Below, piece by piece: positions 33,201 through 43,900 of a DNA stretch of 64,000 nucleotides (position 1 is the first letter of the stretch; the number at the start of each line of letters is the position of its first letter). A program made the translations under genes and the position numbers. The DNA is from Cliona cf. orientalis (Eukaryota; Porifera; Demospongiae; Clionaida; Clionaidae), in contig OZ005698.1 of assembly GCA_963930775.1 (NCBI GenBank), positions 8,128,501 to 8,192,500 on the forward strand, given 5' to 3'. Below the pieces are notes generated by a model. That model worked only from the letters and a program-made list of their open reading frames with translations. It did no database searches and was not told the DNA's origin.

Positions 33201-36098
33201 TGACATAAACTGTTATATACAAAAAAAAAAAAAAAAAAAAAAAAAATTATACTAAAATCTGGACAGTCAAATTAACATCAAGCAGGATAAACTAGGGCAT
33301 TGTCGCCATTGCATGCAGGTAAGCAATCATTATTCAGATAGCTACTAGGTTGCTATGCTTAATCTAGACATCACCTAGGCATTTCAAACTAAGTTAAAAC
33401 TTGAAAATTCATATGAGTACTGATAATAAATGTGTGTGCGAAGAAGTAACTATAGGCACACAATCTATGGCCATGCTCATGCATAATACAAACCCCAGGG
33501 AATTAGTTAATACTAGGATCAGTTTATTTGTGAAGTCATACCTAGTGGATGTTTAGCAGCCAGTTCCATACAGAGACGTCCGTCCACCGTAGCCACTGCT
33601 TTTAGTAGAGACCTCCATGATGGTAAACCAAATCGCTGAGTAGAGTAGTTCTGCTTAATCCACTGGCTGAGGGCCTCATTCCAGCATCCAGCGATGTCCC
33701 TGGGACAGCTTTCCCTTATCCTATCAATGTCGGCTTTAGCAAGACCAAGACAGGCACTGAGCTGCTCCCACTTGGCAGCTAGTGAGCCACACTCAACAGA
33801 CACAACATTCCAGTCATCCTCCGCTGTAGGGGGAGAGGGGGTCTGTACACACGTGCAGGGGTTGTTTCTTTTAAAGAGGGGGGTTAATGTGTAGTCAGGG
33901 GCCGGGGTGGCAACCCCATATTAACCATGCAGTTACACGTGGATTGTGGATGATAATTTTACACATAGTTGCTAAAATAGAATTATTAGAATACTAGCTA
34001 ATTAACTGTCACTAAACAGCAGTTGTCATAGCGATTGTTACTCACATGTTATACAGCCTTTATATATTATATCCAGTCATTTTTGCTACGTATGTACATT
34101 TCATATTATGCTATTTCTAGCTAAAAGACTTATTTGCCTTCAACTATCACCGTCTTAATTCTATCAATAGTACATGTACTCTTTTGTCTCACTGAGGTTA
34201 TATAGGTAGACATAGACCTAGTCACTAGCTCAGCTATATGGCTCTACCATCAGTTCAGTAACTGTGGTAGAGCTCAGTCAATATTGTAACTTCATTAGTG
34301 GAATTCTTTGACAAGCGACCTGAAAGCCACACTGAGGGAGGTATAGTATTATCATGGACAGCCAATTAAAACTAATCTACTGTGGAAAAATGATGACACA
34401 TATGTAGAACAGTAATAATGGCGAGTGCCTATAGATATATTATTGGCATTTATCGCAGCTAGATGAATTAGTGATGTACACAATCTTTAATGATATGCTG
34501 TCTTGGTCTTACTAAGAGTCTTGTTGTCGATGGTGGAGAGAAGTGCTTCAGTTTCTGTATGTGAAATAAGAATAATTGAGTTCTATAAACTGACCAGAAT
34601 GCCAAGTGTCTGCATGTACATGCATGTAGGCTATAATAATAATTATTATAGGGGCCAGGAGTAACGTCGCTGGGGGGTGATCATGACGCGCATCCAATCC
34701 ATACACCCTTCACCCACAGTATGCACTTCTTACTACATTGACACAGACAGTAACATGTATACCAGTACTTGTACATAGACTGTTGACATGGAATAGTACC
34801 TAGTATACTGTTAATATAATCTGCAGTTTAGAAGTGCTATAATATTATACGCTACTATAAATATCTGTTAGCCCTATGCATTCACCCGTTCTCTACCTAC
34901 AGTCACCTTCATCTGCTATATAGCACCCAGCTAAAAATTACCGTGCCACAGAGTTAGGTAAAATAAGGATGATACGAAGCTGATAGCTCCGCTGGATGTC
35001 ACTAGCTGTGGTGATGTATTAAAGACCCCCCCCCCCCCCCCCCAAGAGCCATGCTTGGATTAATTACTGAGATAGTATTTCACTCATGCACATGCATAAA
35101 TTAACCAAGCTACACGTACATGTATGTGGTCACACCACTGGCACTTCTAGGTGTACTGTGGTTTCCTGGGTAAGTACCCATGCGCACTTCTACAGCAACT
35201 CCTAATTCTTTGTTGCTCTGGGTGCATACCTGGTGTATTGTGCACTTATCATGACATTGTGTCAAACAGTGCGGTAGCCTCATATCCAGGCCATCCCATT
35301 TTTTTCAACATTTTCGCGTGCAATGTTGAAAAATATGGGATGGCCTGGATATGAGGCTATAAAATCATAATAGATGGAATCATTGCACAAGGCAGTTGTT
35401 CTTTTGTGAAGCATACATAATTGAATCAGTTGCTCTACTGCAATGACTTGGTTTTATTGTGGATAGGATCAATGGGATGATCAAGCTAACTGTCACGGTT
35501 TTTAATCACGTGACTATGTTCGGTCAAACATGTCCCTCGATGCAAAGGGTGCAGAATTGCTCGAGAGTTTGCCATACTGACCTCGGTGTACAATTTAATT
35601 ATAGGTCCAGCCTAGTCTCGCGGGCCAGCCCCTCCTACCCAGAAAGGGTCTGGTCAAAGGATTGCACTAACGCATCTGGCTGGAATGCAATAATCGACAA
35701 TTCCGGTATGTATAGAATAGAAACTAACCACCACTTCTGTACGTGTGCATAAGGCCAAGTGCACGCATGTACATGCGGACTGCACATAATTACATTCCAT
35801 AAATGTCATATCACACCTGATTGGGCCGCAATATACGTACCTCGAGGACAAGAAAGTGTGACCCTTTTGACCAGACCCTTCGTGCATGAAGGGGGCTGGG
35901 CACGAGACTAGGTCTATAGCGAGGATCTTCATAATGTTTACACTGATTATGGTAGTAAATAGCAATATTAAATTATGTGTGGCTGGACCTATAATTATAT
36001 TAAACTCATTCCTTACCTTTTTCACTGTCGTGATCGCTCATTTCCTTCAGATCGTCCGAGCTCGTGTTGGTGGCGGCGGCGGCGGCGGCAATCGACAT
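24815..36098 (-). CDS. Paralog 3: Death domain / helical module / 13 ankyrin-repeat protein (about 872 aa, 19 exons)
   Basis: Predicted coding exons, 5' to 3': 36017-36098, 34513-34554, 33542-33823, 32999-33061, 32105-32793, 31847-31954, 31674-31772, 31489-31593, 28421-28519, 28023-28127, 27313-27411, 26873-26977, 26381-26470, 25864-25962, 25662-25766, 25495-25593, 25323-25421, 25044-25124, 24815-24982. They join in phase to 2619 nt with no stop. Exon 1 has a run of six Ala codons (GCC repeats). The architecture equals paralog 2 plus one extra ankyrin exon (28421-28519). The tail stops early at PQQHS because a changed 3' sequence creates a TAA. The 2.9-kb intron between 31489 and 28519 holds two hAT elements and older repeats. 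Function inferred from domains only. Confidence 0.8.
25044..31954 (-). CDS. Paralog 3 ankyrin-repeat exon array (13 exons)
   Basis: Thirteen phase-0 exons. Type-I exons (105 nt, DDFGDTALVTAVDQGHLHVA style) alternate with type-II exons (99 nt, GQSILWTASFKGRTEIVLLL style, ending AAVDLPND): 31489, 28421, 28023, 27313, 26873. The C-terminal repeats then follow: TGVTPVYFAAQYNHPRL, a HHHAAIDQPAD repeat, the GEYAGTPLITASGRNHIEVA repeat, a QGYSSLQAACDMG repeat, EGRTGLMVAAGKGHSS and the NGLTAYDIASS cap. Confidence 0.8.
28678..29045. repeat. Interspersed repeat, about 370 bp, copy 1
   Basis: AAAGCAATCGGTTTGTATGT to GTATGTGCTCTATATAGAGC; the same segment is at 56868-57243 in paralog 5. The interior has a GTTGTCGTTGTC simple repeat and GCGCGCGGGG. 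No coding signal. Confidence 0.55.
29048..29470. mobile_element. Possible element with ACGTCCAGAGTCCC inverted ends
   Basis: TTACGTCCAGAGTCCC at 29048 and its inverse near 29457-29472 enclose about 420 bp without a recognisable gene. No target duplication seen. Confidence 0.4.
30144..30447. mobile_element. hAT-like MITE, GGTTC target duplication, long C-tract
   Basis: CAAGGGTGTAGA at the left and TCTACGCCCTTG at the right; GGTTC duplicated at 30139-30143 and 30448-30452. It carries a run of nearly 40 C (about 30181-30219). The empty site reads CTGGTTCACC in the other paralogs. Confidence 0.75.
30467..31429 (-). mobile_element. hAT element remnant, CCATG target duplication
   Basis: Ends CAGTGTTCTCC and GGAGAACACTG; CCATG duplicated at 30462-30466 and 31430-31434. 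It begins 14 bp after the second GGTTC of the neighbouring MITE. It encodes a broken hAT transposase, so it is a deleted derivative of an autonomous copy. Confidence 0.8.
30602..31306 (-). pseudogene. hAT transposase C-terminal remnant (hATC dimerisation domain), rearranged
   Basis: One minus frame (30895 to 30602) reads LSAIGLVLPMSTVDCERGFS, VLSRIKTDLRNRLSSRIL, NDLMTITVEGP, the hATC dimerisation signature. An upstream frame (31086 to 30760) holds SELKVFNSVIAANSQL. About 65 bp (LLEAFSLIDASNIPEELESH on the plus strand, 31243-31306) is an inverted copy of 31076-31141, so the 5' part is inverted or duplicated. The N-terminal catalytic part is missing. Not functional. Confidence 0.75.
32105..32793 (-). 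CDS. Paralog 3 helical-module exon
   Basis: A 689-nt exon with the same phases and signatures as in paralog 2: LWDYHHYSPLERLINHFLP, ADDSDEECDQ, VVLQLERKIS, SLEIAWIVPQ, ending YDKEQI. Donor ATA|GTAAGT. Here the usual ITWTVP is IAWIVP. Confidence 0.8.
33542..33823 (-). CDS. Paralog 3 Death-domain exon
   Basis: 282 nt, phase 1 to phase 1. Same Death-fold pattern as paralog 2 with few changes (ESCPRDIAGCWNEALSQWI, DGRLCMELAAKHPLG). Confidence 0.85.
34513..34554 (-). CDS. Paralog 3 predicted 42-nt microexon
   Basis: Same 14 residues (ETEALLSTIDNKTL) and same ACATACAG acceptor and GTAAGA donor as in paralog 2; phase 1 to phase 1. Confidence 0.6.
35275..35359. mobile_element. 85-bp near-perfect hairpin
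   Basis: TAGCCTCATATCCAGGCCAT and its exact inverse form arms of about 38 bp around TTTTCGCGTGC. The corresponding site in paralog 2 carries a different MITE and in paralog 4 is empty. A degenerate relative is near 62540. Confidence 0.6.
35613..35910. mobile_element. Mutator-like MITE in intron 1 of paralog 3
   Basis: Ends TAGTCTCGCGGGCCAGCC and GGGCACGAGACTA, orthologous to 12387-12695. Flanks GGTCCAGCC and GGTCTATAGC are a faded target duplication. Confidence 0.65.
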
Positions 36099-36182
36099 CC
36101 TCAGATCGCAGATCGTCGAGGGGTGCCCCGTGTGATCACAATGTGTATGCTCAGTATGGGTGTGGCTTGTGCGTTCGTGAAC

Positions 36183-36220
36183 GCCAGCCCCACCCCTTCG
36201 CTAAATTGTGGGAGGGGCTG
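36183..36220. promoter_or_regulatory. Conserved GC-rich palindrome upstream of paralog 3
   Basis: GCCAGCCCC...CTTCGCTAAATTGTGGG...GGGGCTGG, about 85-122 bp upstream of the ATG at 36098 and about 290 bp before the open part of beta-helix copy 3 on the other strand. Confidence 0.5.
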
Positions 36221-36478
36221 GGAGAAGAGTGGAGCTCAGCATCTCCTCAGTGCTTCATGGAGACACTAGACACAGGTGTGGTGCTCTATCAACTGGTGGA
36301 GTTAGTCCAATTAAGCTGGTGTAATAAAATAATATCAAAATGCCCAGATTGTTCCTCAACAGTGGTGTATCATCAATAAAATTAATGGAATAGCTCAATG
36401 ATGAATTTGCATCAGGAACAGTTTATATTCTTTCAGGGAAATTCCAAAAACAGTTAGCTATGCTATTTAATTAAATTC

Positions 36479-37051
36479 ATACAAAATAGTGGTGCAGATG
36501 GAGCTATGCACATTGACTACTCTGCTACGGTTCAAGATAGTACATGTATCTTTACTGAAAATTTGCAACGTACAGTGAGCAGTGGAGCTCTCAGTTCTAC
36601 AAGCTTGATCATGAACGTTGGTAATTTTACAATCCATGGCATCTCAATAATATCAGACTTTGATTCTGCATCTGTCGGCACTTTTAGACAGAACTCTGCA
36701 GTCACTGGAGGGGGTGCAATTTCCACTGTTAATAGTGCACTGACGATCTCTGGAGCTTCCTTTTCTGACAACACTGCTGGCTCAGGAGGTGATGCTATCC
36801 ATGCTTGCAGCAGTGAAGTCACTGTCGAATCGTCAGATGGACTGTCAAGTGGTAATATGGCCGGCCAGTGCCTCCTATTTGACAATTTTCCTGGAGCAAG
36901 TACAAGTGGTGGCAATTTTCCTGGGACAAGTACAAGTGGTGGCAATTTCCTCGGGACTAATGGTGGGGTATCACAATATTATTATTATGTGATCAATTTG
37001 CCACTGATCTCATTAAATTTTGTGATGTTGGTTGCTCTGATTATGTATTAA
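36479..37051 (+). CDS. Beta-helix (Pmp-like) gene fragment, copy 3, open
   Basis: The best-preserved of four copies: one open frame of about 190 residues. It reads NSGADGAMHIDYSATVQDST, SSGALSSTSL, FRQNSAVTGGGAIST, FSDNTAGSGGDAIHACS, then three GGNFPGTSTS-type repeats and a hydrophobic end (LPLISLNFVMLVALIMY). GGA[IL] alternating with FxxN is the signature of Pmp-like right-handed beta-helices. Such proteins are usually much longer and secreted; no signal peptide is seen, so this may be the last exon of a larger gene or a relic. The upstream TTCTTTCAG at about 36430 could be a splice acceptor. Confidence 0.5.
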   Translation: MQNSGADGAMHIDYSATVQDSTCIFTENLQRTVSSGALSSTSLIMNVGNFTIHGISIISDFDSASVGTFRQNSAVTGGGAISTVNSALTISGASFSDNTAGSGGDAIHACSSEVTVESSDGLSSGNMAGQCLLFDNFPGASTSGGNFPGTSTSGGNFLGTNGGVSQYYYYVINLPLISLNFVMLVALIMY

Positions 37052-37970
37052 ACCAAGCTGATAAAAATAATATCTATTACGTGATATGAACAACTGGCCA
37101 AAGAATAGTTATTGTGAAGGGCCAATCAAGAATCGAGTTGTCTAACAGAAATTTTAAATTCGAATTCAATAATCACAATAACTATCTATATAGGCTATAA
37201 TATTATTATTATGGACATCAAGTTCTATAATAGCTTGTCCGTTCATAGATCTAGAACAGTGTAACATGTTCAAGTTCATTACAATGAAACAGTAAGAATA
37301 TCGAATCGTAAGGGTATCGAATCATGAAATTTGGCACAGATACAGGTAAATAATTATGGAAAATGGTTCTATTAATTATTTTAAAGTCTGTCATCCGTTT
37401 TTTTTTTCAAGTGTAACGGCATGCAACCGTGCGAGCCAACCCCAGTGCTAGCTATCCCAGTACAATCAACTAGAATCACAGCACAAGAGCAGACTGTCTC
37501 ATTTAAGGAAGTACATAAGCTTAAATACATAGTAAAGAATGTAATTAATGGTAATAATGTGACATCATTTCCTATGTGACGTGACACAAGTTATGCCATG
37601 CACTTTAAAGCATTTGATGATTACGTAACACTGCATAATTAAATTTTAAGTATGTTACTTACATGCATAGTGACCCTTTACCATAATATACAATGACGCT
37701 ACTAGGGATGCGATTAATCCTTTCATTCATTCAATAATAATAATCCACCAGTAATTATAATGCATACATATTATTACTTATTGTTATTAATATTAATAGT
37801 ATGGTGTGTAATTATTATTATGCATGCATTATTATTTGTGGGTAGCTATATCCCATCCCTGTATCATCAGTCAATACAATCAATTTAATTATGAGAAAAC
37901 AAATACACAATGTCATGTCATGTACAGGGCTGTTACACATAATAATAATAATAATAATATACTAACTATT
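37052..37970. other. AT-rich spacer and 3' flank of paralog 4
   Basis: Same spacer family as 1381-1809 and 23746-24814. No gene seen. Confidence 0.45.
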
Positions 37971-40900
37971 CTATGATGCAGTTTTATCCAATTCATCATG
38001 CGAATGTTGTTGTGGAGTAGTATCACTTTCTTGATGTTTAGGAGTATCAGACAGTTTAGACCCATGCTCCAGGATATCCCTGAAAGTCTGTAAGCTTGTA
38101 ATTTGGTCATGATGGTGGCTAGTTGACTGGAGAGGGGCTGGCACAGGGTGAATTGGCTGTGGGACAAACCAGTAGTAATAATTATTATTAATGGCACCAT
38201 AACAATCATAATAATATTATTAGTTAGCTATACCTTGTAACCATACTGCTCCAATAGCTGACACACTGCTGCATGAGACTCACTGCTAGCAAAATCATAC
38301 GCCGTCAATCCATTCTATAAGTAAACATAATGTCAGATGTGATTGGATAAGACCACATAAACATCATAATAATTCCCCAGTCCAGCCCAGGCCTATGGAT
38401 TAGTCTTGATTTCCATAATTACTACAGACGATGTTTTAACATCAATGGGGCGAGCCTCCGTGAACCCCACACAAGTGGTGTACAAATGATTTTATTTTGG
38501 TCTATATACAGATCGAAATTTATGATCGACTCGAGGGAGTGGAAACTATGGTCAGAATGTGTCTCCAGCTACTTGGATAGTGCATGGTCTCATAGTTCAG
38601 TGTAGCCTCGTATCGATGGTCATTTTGCTAGCAACAGTCACTTGTTTTCTAGGGCCTTGAATTTGGAGTCTCACAGGGACCATCCGGCTGTAGCTACTGG
38701 AAATATTTCGCTCTGCATGCCTAGAACGACATAATTATTCTTTGTAGCCTTGCCCCTCTCCGTCTGAGTCTTTGCAGCTCCCCTTTTGAACATTCTGTTT
38801 CTGCGTTTTCTCAGTCTTTCTTTTTTTTTTAGTCCCTCGGTGCTCCCGTGTCCCCTACGTCGTATGTGCATGCGCGTAACGGAAGAAGTATTGTATATCG
38901 TTGAAATAGAAGACAGGTATACACGGAATGACGGATGTACGGCAGATATATATATTATACAAACGGAAAATCTCGATTGACATCACTTGTGTGGGGCTCG
39001 CTTCGGCTCGCCCCAATTATACTTTTGAAGCTTCATGCCGATATTCACCGCTTCCAAGGAGGTACATACGCATATAATAAATCTTGGGTTACCAAGAAAC
39101 CAAACATAATAATGCATACAGGTTATATACCTGGTCCTGGGCATCAATTTGAGCCCCAGCTCTGACCAGCTCTGCCACTATCGATGAATGACCTCCCCAG
39201 GCAGCAACCATTACTCCTGTTCTGCCTTCCTGTACGATGTTATAATAATAATGAATGATGTATAATTATTAATTTTATGAAAATAAAACTAACTTTATTC
39301 TTGAGTTCAACATTTGCGTTGGATCGGATTAGTAATTTCACGATATCTGTGCTGCCACTGTCACATGCAACTTGAAGAGCTGAGTTTCCATACTGTGGAG
39401 GAATAAAAGAGTGTGGTAATAAGCATATTAGAAAACAAGAAGTGATTATTAAAAAAAACCTGATTCTGATAATTAATGCTTGCCCCATGTTCAACTAGGA
39501 ATCTTGCCACCTCAATGTGATTCCTGACAGAAGCAACAATCAGTGGAGTAGCAGCATAGTCATCCTGTGGTGCATGAACATGATAACAGTGAAGATGTGA
39601 ATAACACTGACTATGCTGGGGATTCAATCAACAATACAAAGCAAAAAAAACTGATATTAGTGCTATTGTATAATAGTGCATTATACTCACATCACACGGC
39701 TGGTCGATGGCTGCATGATGATGAACCAGCAGGTGGACCATCTCCATGTTGCCTACCTGACTGGAGGTATATAGAGGGGACTGTACGCCCTATAGAGAGA
39801 GAGAACAGTGGAGTGTCACATGACCTCCAAGAATGATTAAGCTATCCACATGCTAGCTTGAGATGTGCAGTTTCACTGCATACACCTTTACATTACACAG
39901 TGCTGTACCTTGTTGATGTCCGCCCCATGGGCCAGGAGCAGCTCCACTAGCCTCGGGTGGCTGTACTGGGCAGCAAAGTACATTGGTGTTACCCCTTCCT
40001 GCATCAGAAATATATTCAGGGTAAGGCAAATCCAACAAATCCCTCCCACTACATGTACTACAGTGGACATACTGGAATACATATAGGAAAACAGTCTCTT
40101 AAGCTCCGAGCCAGATAGAGTGGTGTACAAAATTATGAGGGTAGCTACATCACTAATCAGGACATTTTCAGCTGTCCCAGGAGTGACGTGACCACAATAG
40201 AGAGGTTCCATGCACAGTAATGCATGTATGTAAAACAGAGTCACGTTGCTCTAAATTGAGCCCACTATTTCAACATGCATCAATGACCCATGCACACACT
40301 ATGATGGCCATATACATAATTATAGAGAAGCCCCATCTTACTCTAAACTGAGCACACCATTCTACCATGTTGATCATAGACATGCGATGGTCTCACCTTA
40401 CTAAGGTAGTTCACATCAGCCCCATGGTTGATGAGTAGAGCTGCTGGATCATAATGACCTTCCTGGCAGGCGGCAAACAGGGCTGTTGCTCCACGTTCAT
40501 CCTGCATGAGTTGAGACAATAGCTACAACACAAATGAGCAAGTTTCATATGGAAATCTGAAGGATGACCAACTACAACTCCACCCACTCACAACGTGTGG
40601 AGCACACTCATGTACACTTGGACGTAACAATTTAATAATGGAATTGAATTGCTCTGGGAGATCAGTAATCATTACACTATTGCCCACTTTTTCAAGCAAC
40701 CATGTTGTTACTGTTGGAGCTACAAATGTGTGAACAAAGATGACATTCAGATAGGCATCCTACTGTCAATGACTATAGCAATGACTATAGCAAGTACAAG
40801 TATCAATGTCTACTGTGTACATAGTGTTAGTATGTCTCACATCATTTGGCACATCCACTGCAGCATGGTGATGCAGGAGCAAAAGAACAATCTGAGTGTG

Positions 40901-43900
40901 TCCTAAGTAGCAGGCATGGTAAAGAACTGACTGTCCTTTCTGCAGCATGTGAAGGAAAGAGTATTAGAGTGAGACACTAGTGCCACGGATAGTGATTGAA
41001 TGTGAGCAGTGGGTAGAGCTAGCAGTGGTGGATCCAGGATTTCCTGAAGGGGGGTTGCAATAGCACAGTTGCGCACGAAGCGTGCGCAAAATTTTAAAGC
41101 CACGCCCACTTCGAGTGAACTTGTGAAGCCACGCCCACTTTGGGCAAAACCACGCCCATTCCATCGCTTTTGAGAGTCCAAATAGTCCAATCGATCTGTT
41201 TTTGAACGATTTTCTGCTAAAGCATGCTAAGGTGAGCCATAGCAGTAGTTTTCTTAGTTCTGTAGACAGAGAGGGGGGTTCCATTTAGCCTACCCAGTAC
41301 TTCATAGTCTATCATCAGTACTTCTTAGTGCTAGGTGCAGCCCAAGGGGGGTTCCATGGAACCCTAGGAACCACCCTGAATCCGCCACTGGCTAGGGAGC
41401 TGAACAATGACCACTCTCCTACTAAGACATAAACTAGCAAGTGCTGGCAAAAGTTATCCTCACAGGAAAACCCAAAACACTGTACGTACGCCTTTGCCCT
41501 TGGGATTTGTGCTTCTATACTGCTCATGAGTTAGTCAATAACTGTTTTCTAGCCCACTGTTTCCATGGATACAATAAACATGTTATAGCCCTCAAGAACT
41601 GAATAAAGTTTGCCCTGGCCTGTATAGTAGTAAACATATGGATATGAGCCCTACAAGGAGGGACAGTATCACATATTATATACAGTACCTTGTATACCTT
41701 AGCAATCACATAGCAACGGGCTAGGAAAACTCACCAGTTATCAATGGATATCTATGACTAGGTTATAGGGAGAGTATTTTATTAGCATCAAAGGGAGGAA
41801 CCATGACGTATGCATGTCTGTTATGGACAGGTTCACTATAATACCATGTGGCCACATTATGCATATATACTTGTGTTACAGGGATCAAACGCTCTTACCT
41901 TATTTCTGTAGTTCACATCTGCCCCATTCTTCACTAAAATCTCAGCAACCTGGAGATGACCTTCACTCACTGCAGCCACCAAAGCTGTCTCCCCGAAGTC
42001 ATTCTGCATAATTAGAATATTGGACAGGTGTACATAATATTTCCCAAGTCATTCTGTATGAATTTGAATAAGCAACATTGGACAGGTGCTATCATGGGCT
42101 GTGTGATATATTTTCTCTCGCTTGAGTGCAACGAATTACCGTAAATCGCGAATATTTCGATGTTAAAATATTTTCGGACAGCATGGCTTGTGCGAAAATT
42201 AAACGCACGAAATACATACACAATATTAACGACAATGCGGTACAGGGTCGTTTGTCCGAAAATTATTTAACGCGAAATTTTATCGCATGAAATATTTTAG
42301 ACACGAAATATTCGCGAATTACGGTAGATAGAAAATAAGCTCCCGTCGGTGTGTAAACTTGATGCATTGAAACCTGGGTTGTCTTGTAGGGTGTTGTGTA
42401 TACAACTGTCAATGCGTCTCTAGACAGTATGGCTGTAAGCTAACATGAGTGCATGTCTAGGGTGTTTGCAAGGGCATGTCTGCATGTGTTGAGGAAAAGT
42501 ATTTAAGAACTAGGTCAAGGGAGCTAGGGCCACCACCAAATGTGAAGTACATGCATCATGCGTAAGCAATGCGCATGCGGCTCAGACGGGAGCTAATATT
42601 ATGACGATGTAAATAATTGTCCTATGAGACAATAATATTCTCAATCATGGTGTTGCTAATCTGTGACCAAAGGTGCTTCTCACTGTCAATGACTACGTAG
42701 CAATGACTATAGCAAGTACAAGTATCAATGGCTACTGTGTACATGTACATAGGTGTTACTATGTCTCACATCATTTGGCAGATCCACTGCAGCATGGTGA
42801 TGCAGGAGTAGAAGAACTACTTCAGTATATCCTCCAAAGCTTGCTTTCGAAAGAACTGACTGTCCTTTCTGTAGCATGTGAAGGAGAGAGTTTTAGAGTG
42901 AGACACTAGTGGACAGTGATTGAATGTGAGCAGTGGAGAGAGTTAGGAAGCTGAACAACGACCACTCCCTCACTATGACATAAACTAGCTAGTGCTGGCA
43001 AAAGTTGTCCTCACAGGAAAATCAAAAACACAGTACATACAAAAGTGACCAGTTGAAATCTATGACTAGGACACAGAGGCAAAGGGAGGAACCACAATAT
43101 TATGTATATGAGCAGCACATGCTGCATATTCATTGCTCATGCCTTGCACATCCCACTGGTTCACCATAATACCATGCCTTATCACTGGCCACATTATGCA
43201 TACTTGTGTGTTACAGGGATCAATGCTCTCACCATATTTCTGTAGTTCACATCTGCCCCATTCTCCACTAAAATCTCAGCAACATGGAGATGACCTCTAT
43301 TCACTGCCGTCACCAAAGCTGTGTCCCCGAAGTCATCCTGTACAAGACAATGAAAGACAGTAGCTAATTCTATCACAAATGTTTTTTCTATGATGGGTAA
43401 AACTAATACATTATATGCTTTGTCTCACCTTTGTTACCATGTCAATATCAGCATGATACTCGAGAAATAATTCAACCAGGTCTTGTCTCCCATGATAGCT
43501 GACATAACAGAGGGGATGGATGCCATGCTAGCATGTAAAACAAGACATCAGATCATGTCAGATACCTATCTATTGCCATGCAGTGGCACTTACATGTACT
43601 TGGTCATAGATGCCGGGGTCCACCCCTTCGGCTAAGAGAGACGAGAAATCTCTGATATCTGCAGTGCCATCATAACAGAGCTTCAAAAATCTTTCCTCTT
43701 TAGCAGCCTGTGATATAGAAAATGGAATTAAACATGTACATGTAGCAGCTCTGCCGCATTATTTTCATCTAGCATTTATTAATGCTAATACAGCACTTGA
43801 CACAATTTTCCTAAAACCCGCTGATCTATAGTATTCCTCTCGAAATTTCTCATTACATCAGCCAAGTAAAATGATATTGTACTCACCATTTGTTTCTTGT

